A stretch of DNA of 64,000 bases from Oceanobacillus sp. J11TS1 (GTDB lineage Bacteria; Bacillota; Bacilli; Bacillales; Amphibacillaceae). Under the pieces are notes generated by a model. It was not told where the DNA came from. It saw nothing but the letters and a program-made list of their open reading frames with translations, and ran no database searches. Location: assembly GCF_018333215.1 (NCBI RefSeq), contig NZ_BORO01000006.1, positions 116,395 to 180,394 of the forward strand. Direction: 5' to 3'. Each line of letters opens with the position of its first letter. Position 1 is the first letter of the stretch. Positions 35,114 through 44,580 of this stretch are shown one piece after another. The position numbers and the translations under genes are program-made.

Positions 35114-36028
35114 CTATTTCTTTACCGCATGTATATAATGATTCGTTTCAAAGGCTGATAGGTAGTCGTTTCTGTCGGAAAAGTAAATTTCATCAATTTC
35201 ACTTGGAGATAAATGTTCATAAATAAGTAATCCTGCTTTTTCCAACATATTCTCGACTTCATTATAAGAAAAGCATGATTTCATTGGTTCACCACTTGCT
35301 GCAGCCATTTTTACCATGTTTGAAACTCTATTTGATTTTCCGTTTACACTAAATAGAGATTCATCCGCATAATCAAAAACAATGGAACTACCCATTGGAA
35401 CCTCGTTAAATAAATTCTCCATTAAACTTGAAATTTCTTCTTTCGTTAAATAATATGAAACGCCTAAAAGACTAAAGAATGTTCTAGTGTCCTTAAACCC
35501 CTCTATTACTAAATCTTGATAAGTAAATGCCTTGGTGAAGTCCATCGAAACAAAATGGAGGTTTTGTGGAATATCCAAACGAGCGTTGGATAATCGTTTC
35601 ATTTTAAATGCTTGTGTCGCTGGGTGATCAATTTCGAATATCTCTAAATTATTTTTTAATTCTGGGTGACGAAAGCAAAAGGTGTCTAGTCCAGCTCCAA
35701 GTATCACATACTGTTTTACTCCTAATATAACTTCATGCAGTAATACTTTTTCACAATATGCAGAACGTGCTAAGGGTGTTGGGGAAAGCTGAACTTGTGT
35801 AATCCATTTTAAGATTTCATTCGAATTATTTTTAACCCTTTGCCCAAGATCTTTGTGGAAAAATTGTATTCCATTAATCATATTCTTGCTGATAGCTGAA
35901 AACTCTTCCTGGGAAATTAAATCTTTTGCAATAAAATCATCTAAAATTTTAGGTTTGTCATATTTACTGTGATATGCACGGCCAAAAGCCGAAACAAGGG
36001 AAGTTAAACTGGACTCATTTTGGTTCAT
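35114..36028 (-). CDS. LCMT-type SAM-dependent methyltransferase, copy 2
   Basis: 304 residues, the same length as copy 1, with roughly 15-20 scattered substitutions. The SAM loop GAGLDTFCFRHP and EIDHP are unchanged, so it should be active. ATG 36028 follows GGGAGG. Promoter, leader hairpin and terminator are duplicated along with the gene, but the exporter genes that lie behind copy 1 are reduced to a scar. More divergence here than between the two hisS copies would mean the duplications differ in age or selection. Confidence 0.8.
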   Translation of the reverse strand: MNQNESSLTSLVSAFGRAYHSKYDKPKILDDFIAKDLISQEEFSAISKNMINGIQFFHKDLGQRVKNNSNEILKWITQVQLSPTPLARSAYCEKVLLHEVILGVKQYVILGAGLDTFCFRHPELKNNLEIFEIDHPATQAFKMKRLSNARLDIPQNLHFVSMDFTKAFTYQDLVIEGFKDTRTFFSLLGVSYYLTKEEISSLMENLFNEVPMGSSIVFDYADESLFSVNGKSNRVSNMVKMAAASGEPMKSCFSYNEVENMLEKAGLLIYEHLSPSEIDEIYFSDRNDYLSAFETNHYIHAVKK

Positions 36029-36050
36029 ACTATTTTCCTCCCATATAAAA

Positions 36051-36136
36051 AATAAGGTCCTCCTGGCCAGGAGAACCTTATTATACACAAGTTAATTATA
36101 ACTGTAAATTATAGCATAAATAAATTATTTTGTCAA
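36051..36136 (-). promoter_or_regulatory. Promoter and attenuator-like hairpin of methyltransferase copy 2
   Basis: TTGACA (36131-36136), 17 bp, TATAAT (36108-36113) on the minus strand. The 32-nt palindrome at 36051-36082 is identical to that of copy 1 and again sits directly before GGGAGG and the start codon, with a T-rich run. Conservation of the hairpin despite drift in the coding region argues for function. Confidence 0.65.
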
Positions 36137-36250
36137 ATGAATTGATTGCTTTGATTTTCTTTTTTAGTTGTGCCGGCTAATTTGCGAGACGCTTAACCTA
36201 TGACTCCGCCCGCGACTCCTATCGCCACCAAGAGGGAAGAAACTGGAGCA
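36137..36250 (-). pseudogene. Deletion scar of the small membrane/GAP exporter genes
   Basis: The sequence up to about 36210 matches the end of the 73-residue membrane gene (to about 19919 of copy 1), then jumps to the segment matching 20150-20198 inside the GAP gene (CACCAAGAGGGAAGAA), after which homology is lost. About 230 bp are missing between the two. No product is possible. Confidence 0.65.
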
Positions 36251-36383
36251 AAAGAAGGGATAGTTGGAACAGGCCTCGGCCCGTACATATTCCTATAGAA
36301 GAAAAAATATATGTGCACGTAATTGTTTTGTTGGTTCTCTCCGTACATTACCTCAGCAGAAGGCAAATTATTATTACTCTAAA

Positions 36384-36983
36384 TTACTGATTATCCCCGC
36401 TACCTTGGTGTTGAATTCTCTTTAAATGGATTTCCATATTCGCATCAACATTTGCCATGATTTTTATCATTTTCTCTCTAGGATAAGCAAAATCTGAATC
36501 AGCCCATTTACTTATCATTGCAAAGCAGCCCTGGAGGTGATATTCGGCATAGTATTCCAACTCCTCACTGATGTCGGTGATATTCAATGCAATACGCCAG
36601 CTCTTTAAGCAGGCATTCTTAAAAAGCAGCGCAAGGTTGTGGAGGAAGTTATGGGTGCTTTTATTACGAAATAGCATCTTGCAAAGCTGCTTGTTTTCAT
36701 TAATATAATCAAATAAAATTTTATAGTAGTCATTTAAAGACAGGAAAAAGTTAGAGCTAATAAGATCATTTAATTCCTCAAGCACAGTATCCTCTATCTC
36801 TTGGTAGAGGCTGTAGATATCCTCATAGTGGGCATAAAATGTAGACCTGTGGATATCTGCTTTGTCCGTGAGCTCTTTCACGGTTATACTGCGCAATTCT
36901 TTCTCGCTTAATAATTCCGCAAGTTCTTCACGCAACGCTTTTTTTGTTTTTCTGACACGCCTATCGTTCTGCATCTTGCTCAT
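36384..36983 (-). CDS. TetR family regulator
   Basis: 199 residues from ATG 36983 (AAGGAG 8 nt upstream; a longer frame has no such site). N-terminal HTH: RRVRKTKKALREELAELLSEKELRSITVKELTDKADIHRSTFYAHYEDIYSLYQ, the DhaS/TetR_C_7-type subgroup. It is divergent from the Ntn hydrolase gene at 37163, which is a likely target. No clear palindrome was assigned in the 180-bp gap. Confidence 0.85.
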   Translation of the reverse strand: MSKMQNDRRVRKTKKALREELAELLSEKELRSITVKELTDKADIHRSTFYAHYEDIYSLYQEIEDTVLEELNDLISSNFFLSLNDYYKILFDYINENKQLCKMLFRNKSTHNFLHNLALLFKNACLKSWRIALNITDISEELEYYAEYHLQGCFAMISKWADSDFAYPREKMIKIMANVDANMEIHLKRIQHQGSGDNQ

Positions 36984-37162
36984 TATATTCATCTCCTTAA
37001 TCCAACACATTCGCTTATAAATGTCTGATAACCGCCATTTCCTCCCTATATTGAACATTGTAACCTTTATTCGTCTTATATTATAATATTTATAGAAAGA
37101 AAAATAACACGTGTCTGGTAATCAACTTCATGTCTTGAATCTTTTAAAAGGAGGTATGGATT

Positions 37163-38230
37163 ATGGAAGAACAGAGAGGGAGTAAGGAAAAACACATGAG
37201 GCGTAAATGGATGATCCTAACAGCAGCTGTTGTGCTGGTCATCGTGCTTGTAGTGGGGACAGTAACTCTATTTAATAGAATTAGAACGATGAGTAGTGTC
37301 CAGCGTGTCGAAGGTGATTTGTATAGTGCTGATTATTATGCCGACTACAAGCTGGACGAGGTTTTGGAAATGGGTGTAAGCAGTGTCGAAGAGTTGGAGA
37401 CAGCTTTATCCAAAAAATTATTTTTTGGCTATCCAATCGAGACAAACGAAAATTTGTTTGGTTGTAGTGCATTTGCTGCAACTACACCAGAAGGGAAACA
37501 CATCGTAGGTAGAAATTTTGACTACGCTCAAGCGGGCGCATTACTGCTATATACGCAGCCGGAGAATGGCTACCGTTCATATTCAATGGTGAACTTGGCA
37601 CATCTCGGAGTTTCGGAAGAGCAAGGTACAATGCCCGAGACCTTAAAAGGGAAATTGTCTATCCTGGCAGCACCCTATGGCAGTGTAGATGGTCTGAATG
37701 AAAAAGGGTTGAGCGTCTCTGTTTTAGAATTGGAAACAGAGCCTACTTCTCAAGACAGCGGAAAAACAGATATTACGACAACTTTAGCTGTACGAATGCT
37801 GCTTGATAAAGCTTCAACAACTAATGAAGCTATTGCTCTGTTAGAGAAATATGATATGCATTCTTCAGCAGGAATGCCTTATCATCTGTTAATATCAGAT
37901 GCGTCAGGACAAACCGTTATTGTTGATTGGGCTGACCAGAAAATGAATGTAGTAGATACCCATTTTGCTACTAATTTCCAGCTCTCACCAGGAGATGATT
38001 ATGGAGTGGGCATCGGCCATGATCGATATGATAAAATGAAAGAAATCCTTGATGCTACAGATTCTACGCTGACACCAGAAGAAGCAATGAATCTTCTGGA
38101 AGAAGTTAGCATAGAGTGGAACGGCGAATGGGATACGGAGTGGTCAGTGGTATACCATATTGATGACTTTGCGGTAGATATTAGTAATGATATGAACTAC
38201 GATAAGGTTCACCACTTTTCCAAGGATTAG
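37163..38230 (+). CDS. Membrane-anchored linear amide C-N hydrolase (choloylglycine/penicillin V acylase family)
   Basis: 355 residues. Residues 18-40 form an N-terminal membrane anchor, with the catalytic part outside. The nucleophile region is FGCSAFAATTPEGKHIVGRNFDYA with Cys101 inside the chain, followed by NRNFD-type residues and APYGSVDGLNEKGLSVSVLELE. In this Ntn family the active Cys is normally freed by processing, so cleavage before Cys101 would be expected if active. ATG 37163 follows AAGGAGG. Regulated perhaps by the divergent TetR. Confidence 0.8.
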   Translation: MEEQRGSKEKHMRRKWMILTAAVVLVIVLVVGTVTLFNRIRTMSSVQRVEGDLYSADYYADYKLDEVLEMGVSSVEELETALSKKLFFGYPIETNENLFGCSAFAATTPEGKHIVGRNFDYAQAGALLLYTQPENGYRSYSMVNLAHLGVSEEQGTMPETLKGKLSILAAPYGSVDGLNEKGLSVSVLELETEPTSQDSGKTDITTTLAVRMLLDKASTTNEAIALLEKYDMHSSAGMPYHLLISDASGQTVIVDWADQKMNVVDTHFATNFQLSPGDDYGVGIGHDRYDKMKEILDATDSTLTPEEAMNLLEEVSIEWNGEWDTEWSVVYHIDDFAVDISNDMNYDKVHHFSKD

Positions 38231-38313
38231 TTTTGGCCAATAGTCACTATGTACACGTCGTGCATAGCTGAAGATGCTACATGGTTTAGAATAAATGAAA
38301 CCATCTTAATACA

Positions 38314-38368
38314 GACCTTTGATTTCGTAAAATAATCATTTTGCGATTTCAAGGTCTTTTTGTTTTTT
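38314..38368 (+). terminator. Terminator after the amide hydrolase gene
   Basis: GACCTTTGATTTCGTAAAAT pairs, with a few mismatches, with ATTTTGCGATTTCAAGGTC, and is followed by TTTTTGTTTTTT. Confidence 0.8.
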
Positions 38369-38927
38369 ATTCTATGGTGTGGCTACCCTAATCTTTTAGT
38401 CAATATGGATGTTACCTTTTGGTGAATAACAAAAGATCTATCATTCTGTACAATACCAGTTCACTTCGACCTACAATAGAATTCTTGATAGAAATGTATC
38501 AATAGCCTTACTAATTTTTATCCTATTCAAACGTAATTATCCCTGAATCAATGACCGATTTTATAGGGATTATAATTGTTATTTGCATTTTTAGCTGGAA
38601 AACCATTCAATTTAAAAACCAAGAAACAGATAATGCCGCAAAATCTGTGAGTTAGCTGAACGGAGCCTTATCGTTTGCGATTTTACGTCAGAAATAGCAC
38701 TAAGACATATTTAAAAAAGTTCCTCCAAGCAGGTCCAATAAGGATCGTTTCTTCATTTACTTCTAAAAGCGTTTGACATTGGATAGACGTATCGTGATTA
38801 TGAACACGAGCGGGAATTCTCAAGTAAGCTCGTTTTATTCGGGAGTATGTTATAATCTATTAAAACTCCTAGCGTACTAGGAGAAGAAACTAGCAAAAGA
38901 TTATAAGTGAAACTTGGAGGAATCGGC
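38369..38927. other. Gene-free stretch
   Basis: A 34-codon open frame from ATG 38552 (MTDFIGIIIVICIFSWKTIQ) has one hydrophobic segment but no ribosome binding site; it may be the tail of a lost gene. The rest is AT-rich with no supported gene. AACTTGGAGG at 38911-38920 serves the next gene. Confidence 0.35.
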
Positions 38928-39314
38928 ATGAAAGAAGCCATTTTAGTATTGGTAGATATTATAAACAATCTTCATGATATCATTGCTGCGACATTCGGTA
39001 TGGATATGACAGATAAACAATTACATTTCTGGATTTTTGGAATTCTAGGTATGATTACTTTCTTGTTTGTTTATATCGTTTTTAAAATTATCTCTAAAAT
39101 GAAGTGGAGCATTGCTATTTTTGCATTTCTCTATTCTTTTACGGTAATGGTGGTCTTAGCTTTTGCTGTTGAAATTCAGCAAGCATATACGCAGAGAGGA
39201 AATATGGAATTTGCAGATGCTGTGATGGGCTTATGGGGATTCATTGTCTTTTTTGCAGTGTATGCCGTGATAGGGATTATCGGTTATTTTATTTACCAGG
39301 CTTTTAAAAAATAA
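38928..39314 (+). CDS. VanZ-like small membrane protein
   Basis: 128 residues with an amphipathic start, then three or four membrane segments. DKQLHFWIFGILG, the Glu-Ile-Gln-Gln in VLAFAVEIQQAYTQRGNMEFADAVMGLWGF (E..Q......R..ADA..G..G) fit the VanZ-like family pattern. ATG 38928 has GGAGG 7 nt upstream. Role unknown; VanZ-type proteins have been linked to glycopeptide tolerance. A terminator follows at 39319-39357. Confidence 0.65.
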   Translation: MKEAILVLVDIINNLHDIIAATFGMDMTDKQLHFWIFGILGMITFLFVYIVFKIISKMKWSIAIFAFLYSFTVMVVLAFAVEIQQAYTQRGNMEFADAVMGLWGFIVFFAVYAVIGIIGYFIYQAFKK

Positions 39315-39318
39315 AGGA

Positions 39319-39357
39319 AGCACCTTGTTAGAATTTGCAGATAACAAGGTGCTTTTT
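39319..39357 (+). terminator. Terminator after the VanZ-like gene
   Basis: AGCACCTTGTTA pairs with TAACAAGGTGCT and is followed by TTTTT: a perfect 12-bp stem. Confidence 0.85.
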
Positions 39358-39473
39358 CACGATTATTTTTAGCAGCATAGTCTGGGAGCCAATACTTTGG
39401 TAAAATCAACTAATCTTAAAAAATGTTATAATCTAGCTTAACAGACTATTTCAAAGAAGAGGTGATGAGCTAA

Positions 39474-40811
39474 ATGACAATCGTAAAGGGGAAATCGATC
39501 AATGAATGGATAAGTGCGTTCCCGGATTTTGGACCCATATTAAACTATACTCCATTTTATTGGGGCAACCCATATGCAGGGGAGAAGGGAACAGCTTCAC
39601 AGGAGCAGCCGCTTCAATTAGAGGATATCCAAGATGCAGAAGAACGATTAAAACGCTTTGCCCCTTTTATCGCCGCAGCTTATAAAGAAACGGAGAAATC
39701 AGAAGGAATGATTGAATCTCCATTGAAGAAGGCAGATCAGATAAAGGCAAGAATAGAAGAAATCACCGGACAAACCATACCAGGTGCTTTCTATGTGAAA
39801 TTAGATAGTCATTTACCGATTTCTGGTTCTATTAAAGGAAGAGGCGGTATTTACGAGGTACTGAAATACGCGGAAAAGCTATTGCTAGAGCATCATCTAT
39901 TATCGGAAAAGGATGACTACAGCAAGATTGCTGAAGAGAAGTATCGAGATTTTTTCTCGCAATATACGATTCTTGTCGGCTCAACAGGGAATTTGGGTTT
40001 GAGTATTGGTGTAATCAGTGCCAAGCTTGGATTCCGTGTGGTTGTTCATATGTCAGCTGATGCGAAACAATGGAAAAAAGATCTATTAAGAGAGCGGGGA
40101 GTACAGGTTGTAGAGCATCCATCCGATTATAGCAAGGCTGTCAAAGAGGGTAGAAAAGAAGCAGAAAATGATCCGAAAAGTTATTTTATCGATGACGAAA
40201 ATTCAAAAGACTTATTTTTAGGCTATGCGGTGGCAGCCATTCGTTTAAAAAAACAATTGAAAGAACAAAAAATCCAAGTAAGTCCTGATAATCCGTTGCA
40301 TGTGTATTTACCATGCGGTGTCGGCGGAGGACCGGGCGGCGTTGCATTTGGTCTGAAAGCTGTCTTTGGGGATGCTGTAAAATGTTATTTTGCGGAACCG
40401 ACACATTCCCCTTGTATGCTTATTGGAATGATGACAAGAATGCATAATGAGATTTCTGTGAATGACTTTGGTTTAGATAATCAAACAGCAGCAGACGGAT
40501 TAGCTGTGGGGAGAGCCTCCGGTTTTGTCGGAAAAGTCATGGAGCCGCTTCTTGAAGGAATTTTTACTGTAAGCGATGAGCAAATGTTCCGGTTAATTGC
40601 GGAGATGGCAGATGCAGAAGGAATTCATCTGGAGCCTTCTGCTGTTACGGGGCTAATGGGTCCTTCTTATGTAGTCCAGAATAACCCGAATATAACAGAA
40701 GGACATACACATATTATCTGGGCTACTGGCGGAAGTATGGTTCCAGATGAAATAAAAGAAGCGGAATATCAAAAAGGATTAGCCTTTAAAAGGAAATCTG
40801 ACGTAAAATAA
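39474..40811 (+). CDS. dsdA: D-serine ammonia-lyase
   Basis: 445 residues, PLP fold-type II. It converts D-serine to pyruvate and ammonia in the cytoplasm. The PLP lysine is K121 in SGSIKGRGGIYEV; GSTGNLGLSIGVISAKLGF and the phosphate-cup segment PCGVGGGPGGVAFGLK are present, as are SADAKQWKKDLLRERGV and EPTHSPCMLIGMMT. Length is right for DsdA. ATG 39474 follows AGAGGTGATGAG. It is flanked by terminators and appears monocistronic. Confidence 0.93.
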   Translation: MTIVKGKSINEWISAFPDFGPILNYTPFYWGNPYAGEKGTASQEQPLQLEDIQDAEERLKRFAPFIAAAYKETEKSEGMIESPLKKADQIKARIEEITGQTIPGAFYVKLDSHLPISGSIKGRGGIYEVLKYAEKLLLEHHLLSEKDDYSKIAEEKYRDFFSQYTILVGSTGNLGLSIGVISAKLGFRVVVHMSADAKQWKKDLLRERGVQVVEHPSDYSKAVKEGRKEAENDPKSYFIDDENSKDLFLGYAVAAIRLKKQLKEQKIQVSPDNPLHVYLPCGVGGGPGGVAFGLKAVFGDAVKCYFAEPTHSPCMLIGMMTRMHNEISVNDFGLDNQTAADGLAVGRASGFVGKVMEPLLEGIFTVSDEQMFRLIAEMADAEGIHLEPSAVTGLMGPSYVVQNNPNITEGHTHIIWATGGSMVPDEIKEAEYQKGLAFKRKSDVK

Positions 40812-40826
40812 TTACTTTCATACACA

Positions 40827-40875
40827 AAGAAAACGCAAATCAAAAGCACTAAACTCTAATGATTTGCGTTTTCTT
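40827..40875. terminator. Bidirectional terminator between dsdA and ydhK
   Basis: AAGAAAACGCAAATCA pairs perfectly with TGATTTGCGTTTTCTT (40860-40875); runs of A before and T after let it serve both convergent genes. Confidence 0.85.
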
Positions 40876-40902
40876 AAGATTAGCATGATTCTTCAATGAT
40901 TA

Positions 40903-41487
40903 TTATTCGACAGGTGACAGCTCACTTTCTATTACCCATTTATGATTTTTTACTTCCTCTCCGCCAGTGGTCGGGACAAAATCAACCATGTAGACGGTCG
41001 TCTCTTCTGCAGAATCAATCGTTGCGGTGGCCCCTTTCATCCCTTCCATATGGTCGGCCAGCAATGTAACCTCTGTCCCTGGCTCTAAAGGAGCCTCACC
41101 GGCATCCTGTATTTCTTCATGAATTACCCATTTATGATCGGTCACTTCTTCGCCGCCGGTTGTCGGTGTGTAAGTGACTGTGTAAACCGTCGTGTCATAA
41201 GCGCCTGTAATGGTTGCTTCAGCCCCATTCATGCCTTCCATATGATCTGTTTCGATAATGGCATGACTGCCGACTTCATAGGTTGGATTTTCAGCTTCTT
41301 GCAAATCCGCTGGTACTTCTCCAGAGCTGGACATATCATGCCCTTCATGTGCCCCGGAATCTGTCTCTTCCTGTGTTTCTGTTTCTGCATTTTCTCCGCT
41401 GTTTTCATTGTCCGTACTGTCTCCGCATGCCGCTAAAAATAAAAGTACGGCAGCAAAAAGCGTTATCCAAAACTTATTTCTTTTCAT
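40903..41487 (-). CDS. ydhK: YdhK-type lipoprotein with two DUF1541 repeats
   Basis: 194 residues from ATG 41487 (GGAGGGATACA upstream). Signal peptide with lipobox LAAC, so it is lipid-anchored outside the membrane. An acidic linker containing HEGHDM is followed by two similar repeats of about 58 residues, each with ADHMEGMxGAxATI ... TTVY-V-P-TTGGEEV-(N/D)HKWVI. His/Met-rich YdhK proteins are linked to metal or copper stress in Bacillus; the binding role here is an inference. Confidence 0.85.
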   Translation of the reverse strand: MKRNKFWITLFAAVLLFLAACGDSTDNENSGENAETETQEETDSGAHEGHDMSSSGEVPADLQEAENPTYEVGSHAIIETDHMEGMNGAEATITGAYDTTVYTVTYTPTTGGEEVTDHKWVIHEEIQDAGEAPLEPGTEVTLLADHMEGMKGATATIDSAEETTVYMVDFVPTTGGEEVKNHKWVIESELSPVE

Positions 41488-42193
41488 TGTATCCCTCCGT
41501 TGCTTTTTCACTTATCATTTACCCGCTATTTAATAACTATAAGTTACTCCTTTCCATCTATCATTATCATACCCTAGATAGGTATTGGAAAAACATAAAA
41601 ATTATCTTTTTTATTCTGTGTATAAGAGGTAGTATTACCATATTTTAAGGATGCCCTTATTCCATGGGTGCGGGAAGAGCCTTTAAATAATTTCTTTTCA
41701 TTTCGTTTGTTAGCCTCTTTACTATTAATGTATTGCGTCGTATAATGGTCTAAATGTATTAGATTTCAATGACATTCTTAACAATAAGAGGTGCATTTTT
41801 GTGAGTGCAGTAGGTTCTAAATAGGATAAATTTAAATGAAATAAATACGTTACAATAAAGGGTTTTTACAACTCTTATTTTGTTACGAGTTTATTTCGAA
41901 ACCTATGAAGATACCTATTGAACTTTATAAGCATGTAAATAGGAGAGGTCTAATCTTAACGATCGATAAACCTGTTTAAACAGATGCACATCACATGACT
42001 TATAAATGTAAAGAAGCTGCGGTATCCCTGCGGCTTTTTTTATTGGAAAAAATTCTGTTTTGCAGAACATACCATTGGAATCTAATGAATGGGTATCTTC
42101 ATTCATCCTATTATTTCTTAATGGAAGTGATTCAAGAGATGGTCGCACTAACCACTTGATCTTAGAAAATGAACTTTGTGAGGAGAATAGATA
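41488..42193. other. Gene-free stretch ending in a terminator
   Basis: AGCTGCGG and CCTGCGGCT followed by T7 form a terminator at 42015-42041 with no clear gene before it. A 24-codon frame (MKIPIELYKHVNRRGLILTI) at about 41905-41979 has no ribosome binding site. A small transcript ending at this terminator is possible, but not supported further. Confidence 0.4.
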
Positions 42194-44095
42194 ATGAATG
42201 ATACGACTTATGAAAAATTACAATATAACGAGTTAAAACAAATTGTTAAATCCTACTGCGTCAGCGGTCTTGGTAAACAATTAATTGATAAATTAAAACC
42301 GAATGATAATGTTAAAATCGTGGAAATACGACTAAATGAAACAACGGAGGCGGTGGCAGTTCTGAATACAAATAGCCGTGTGCCATTCCTTGGAGTTTCG
42401 AATATTGAAAATATCATGCAACGTTTGGAAAAAGGGATGATTCTTTCCCTAGAGGACTTGGTTAATATATCTGATTTTCTTCGGGGCTGTCGAAAAATCA
42501 AAAAATATATGCTTGATAAAGCATTTATTGCCCCTATGTTGGCATCCTATGCAAATTCAATGACAGAATTTCAGAGCATTGAAGAGGAAATAAATTTTTC
42601 CGTAAAAGGGAATCAAATCGATTCATCAGCAAGTAAAGAATTAAAACGTATTCGAACGAATATACAGGCTGCTGAAGTTAAAGTGAGTGAGCGTTTAAAT
42701 CGATTTTTGAGAAGCAGTGTTCATAAAAAATATCTTCAAGATACTTTTATAAGTAAAAAAGAGGAACGCTATACGATACCAATTAAAGCTGCTTATAAAC
42801 ATCATGTGGAAGGAACCATCATCGATACTTCAGCTAAAGGATCTACTGTGTTTATCGAACCAGCTGTTATCAGCAAATTAAATAATGCGTTAGCTGCATT
42901 AAAAGCAGAAGAACAAATGGAAGAATATCAAATCTTAGCCACTTTATCTGGGATGATATTAGAAAATATCGGTCAAATGAAAATAAATATGGAATTAATA
43001 GGCCAATATGACATGGTCTTTGCCAAAGCAAAATATAGTAAACAAATCGATGGGATAGAGCCAAAATTAAATGACCATGGATATATAAAGCTGGTGGATT
43101 GTAAACATCCGCTTTTATCCGGTGAGGCAGTCCCTTTGAATTTAGAGATTGGGGATGATTTTCGAAGTCTTATCATTACAGGGCCGAATGCGGGAGGAAA
43201 AACAATCGTCCTTAAATCCATTGGTCTATTAACGTTAGCAGTGATGTCAGGATTTCATATAGATGCGGCTAAAGGAACAGAAATCGGATTGTTTGAGAAT
43301 ATCTTTGTAGATATTGGTGATAACCAAAGTATTGATAATGCTTTAAGCACCTTTTCTTCTCATATGCAAAATATTTCCGACATTATGCGTCAAGCCAACA
43401 ACCGTTCTTTATTGCTCTTTGATGAGATTGGTAGCGGAACAGAACCCAATGAAGGCGCAGCACTTGCCATCTCAATCCTAGAGGAGTTTTATCATATGGG
43501 ATGTATTACAGTGGCCACCACACATTATGGGGAAATTAAACGTTTCTCAGAAATGCATCCAGATTTTATGAATGCAGCAATGCAGTTTAATAGCGATACG
43601 TTAGAGCCGTTATATAAATTAATTTTAGGAAAATCAGGTGACAGTAATGCGCTTTGGATTTCTCAGAAAATGAATATTCGGGAACACGTACTTCAAAAAG
43701 CAAAAGATTATATGGAGAACAAAGAATATAATTTAAAAATCATCAGTAAAGATAAGATTCACAAACCTAAGGCTGTTAAAAAAGAACCTGAAGTTTTCTA
43801 TGGGTATGAAAAAGGCGATCGAGTGAAGCTATTAGAGAAGGATGACGCTGGCATTGTGTACCAGGGAGCTGACAATTATCATAATGTGGTCGTTTTCTAT
43901 AAAAATGAGTTTATAAAGGTTAATATAAAACGCCTTTCTTTAGAAATAAAAGCAAAGGATTTGTATCCGGAGGGGTATGACTTAGATGCTTTATTTGTTG
44001 ATTATCATACCCGGAAAATGGATTATGATTTGGAACGCGGTTCTAAAAAAGCGCTTCGCAACATCGAAAAAGAAATCAGAAAAAATAGGGAATGA
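42194..44095 (+). CDS. MutS2-type ATPase lacking the C-terminal Smr domain
   Basis: 633 residues. The MutS core is present: an N-terminal helical clamp region, Walker A GPNAGGKT at 330-337, then SSHMQNIS, DEIGSGTEPNEGAALA (Walker B) and TTHYGEIK. MutS2 proteins are normally about 785 residues and end in an Smr nuclease domain. This protein ends after a KOW-like segment (GDRVKLLEKDDAGIV) and a basic tail, with no Smr. It is therefore a paralogue, perhaps acting in recombination control or ribosome rescue without the nuclease step. GTGAGGAG precedes ATG 42194. Confidence 0.85.
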   Translation: MNDTTYEKLQYNELKQIVKSYCVSGLGKQLIDKLKPNDNVKIVEIRLNETTEAVAVLNTNSRVPFLGVSNIENIMQRLEKGMILSLEDLVNISDFLRGCRKIKKYMLDKAFIAPMLASYANSMTEFQSIEEEINFSVKGNQIDSSASKELKRIRTNIQAAEVKVSERLNRFLRSSVHKKYLQDTFISKKEERYTIPIKAAYKHHVEGTIIDTSAKGSTVFIEPAVISKLNNALAALKAEEQMEEYQILATLSGMILENIGQMKINMELIGQYDMVFAKAKYSKQIDGIEPKLNDHGYIKLVDCKHPLLSGEAVPLNLEIGDDFRSLIITGPNAGGKTIVLKSIGLLTLAVMSGFHIDAAKGTEIGLFENIFVDIGDNQSIDNALSTFSSHMQNISDIMRQANNRSLLLFDEIGSGTEPNEGAALAISILEEFYHMGCITVATTHYGEIKRFSEMHPDFMNAAMQFNSDTLEPLYKLILGKSGDSNALWISQKMNIREHVLQKAKDYMENKEYNLKIISKDKIHKPKAVKKEPEVFYGYEKGDRVKLLEKDDAGIVYQGADNYHNVVVFYKNEFIKVNIKRLSLEIKAKDLYPEGYDLDALFVDYHTRKMDYDLERGSKKALRNIEKEIRKNRE

Positions 44096-44252
44096 TACAA
44101 AAAAGAAAGTGAGTCCTAAAACTAGCAAAAGGCTCTCCTTAAAGTGAATAGGAACACGTAAAATGGATTCAAATAAAATTAATTTAAATAATTTAAAAAT
44201 TTCTCTTTCTATTCTCTGATAAATCTGATAAGATAATGGAAATATCAAAATA

Positions 44253-44551
44253 GGAATGCAGGGATAAGGAATAGTACTTGTCGAACTTGTTTACAGAAAG
44301 TTGCTGGCTGATGCGAAGCAATAACAAGAAAGCAGGGAACTCACCTTAGAGCAGCCTTAATGAAATAACGATTCAGAGTAGTTAAGGACGGAAACCCGAC
44401 CGTTACAAGGGAAGGATATAAGACAGGATTGTCTGTATCTGGATAAGCGCATGGTAATATTTCATTGCCATGAAATCGGGGTGGTACCGCGTAAGCATAA
44501 GTCTTTCGTCTCCATAGCAAAATAATTTGCTGGAGACGAAGGGCTTTTTTT
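44253..44551 (+). promoter_or_regulatory. T-box riboswitch (tRNA-Leu) upstream of leuA
   Basis: The T-box sequence GGGTGGTACCGCG is at 44479-44491; its TGGT is complementary to an ACCA tRNA end. GGGAACTCACC places a CTC (Leu) specifier at 44340-44342. The terminator arms CGTCTCCATAGCAAA and TTTGCTGGAGACG precede GAAGGGCTTTTTTT. Uncharged tRNA-Leu would stabilise the antiterminator and raise leuA expression. Confidence 0.88.
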
Positions 44552-44580
44552 ATTTCATTTAATTGGAGGAGGATTTAATT

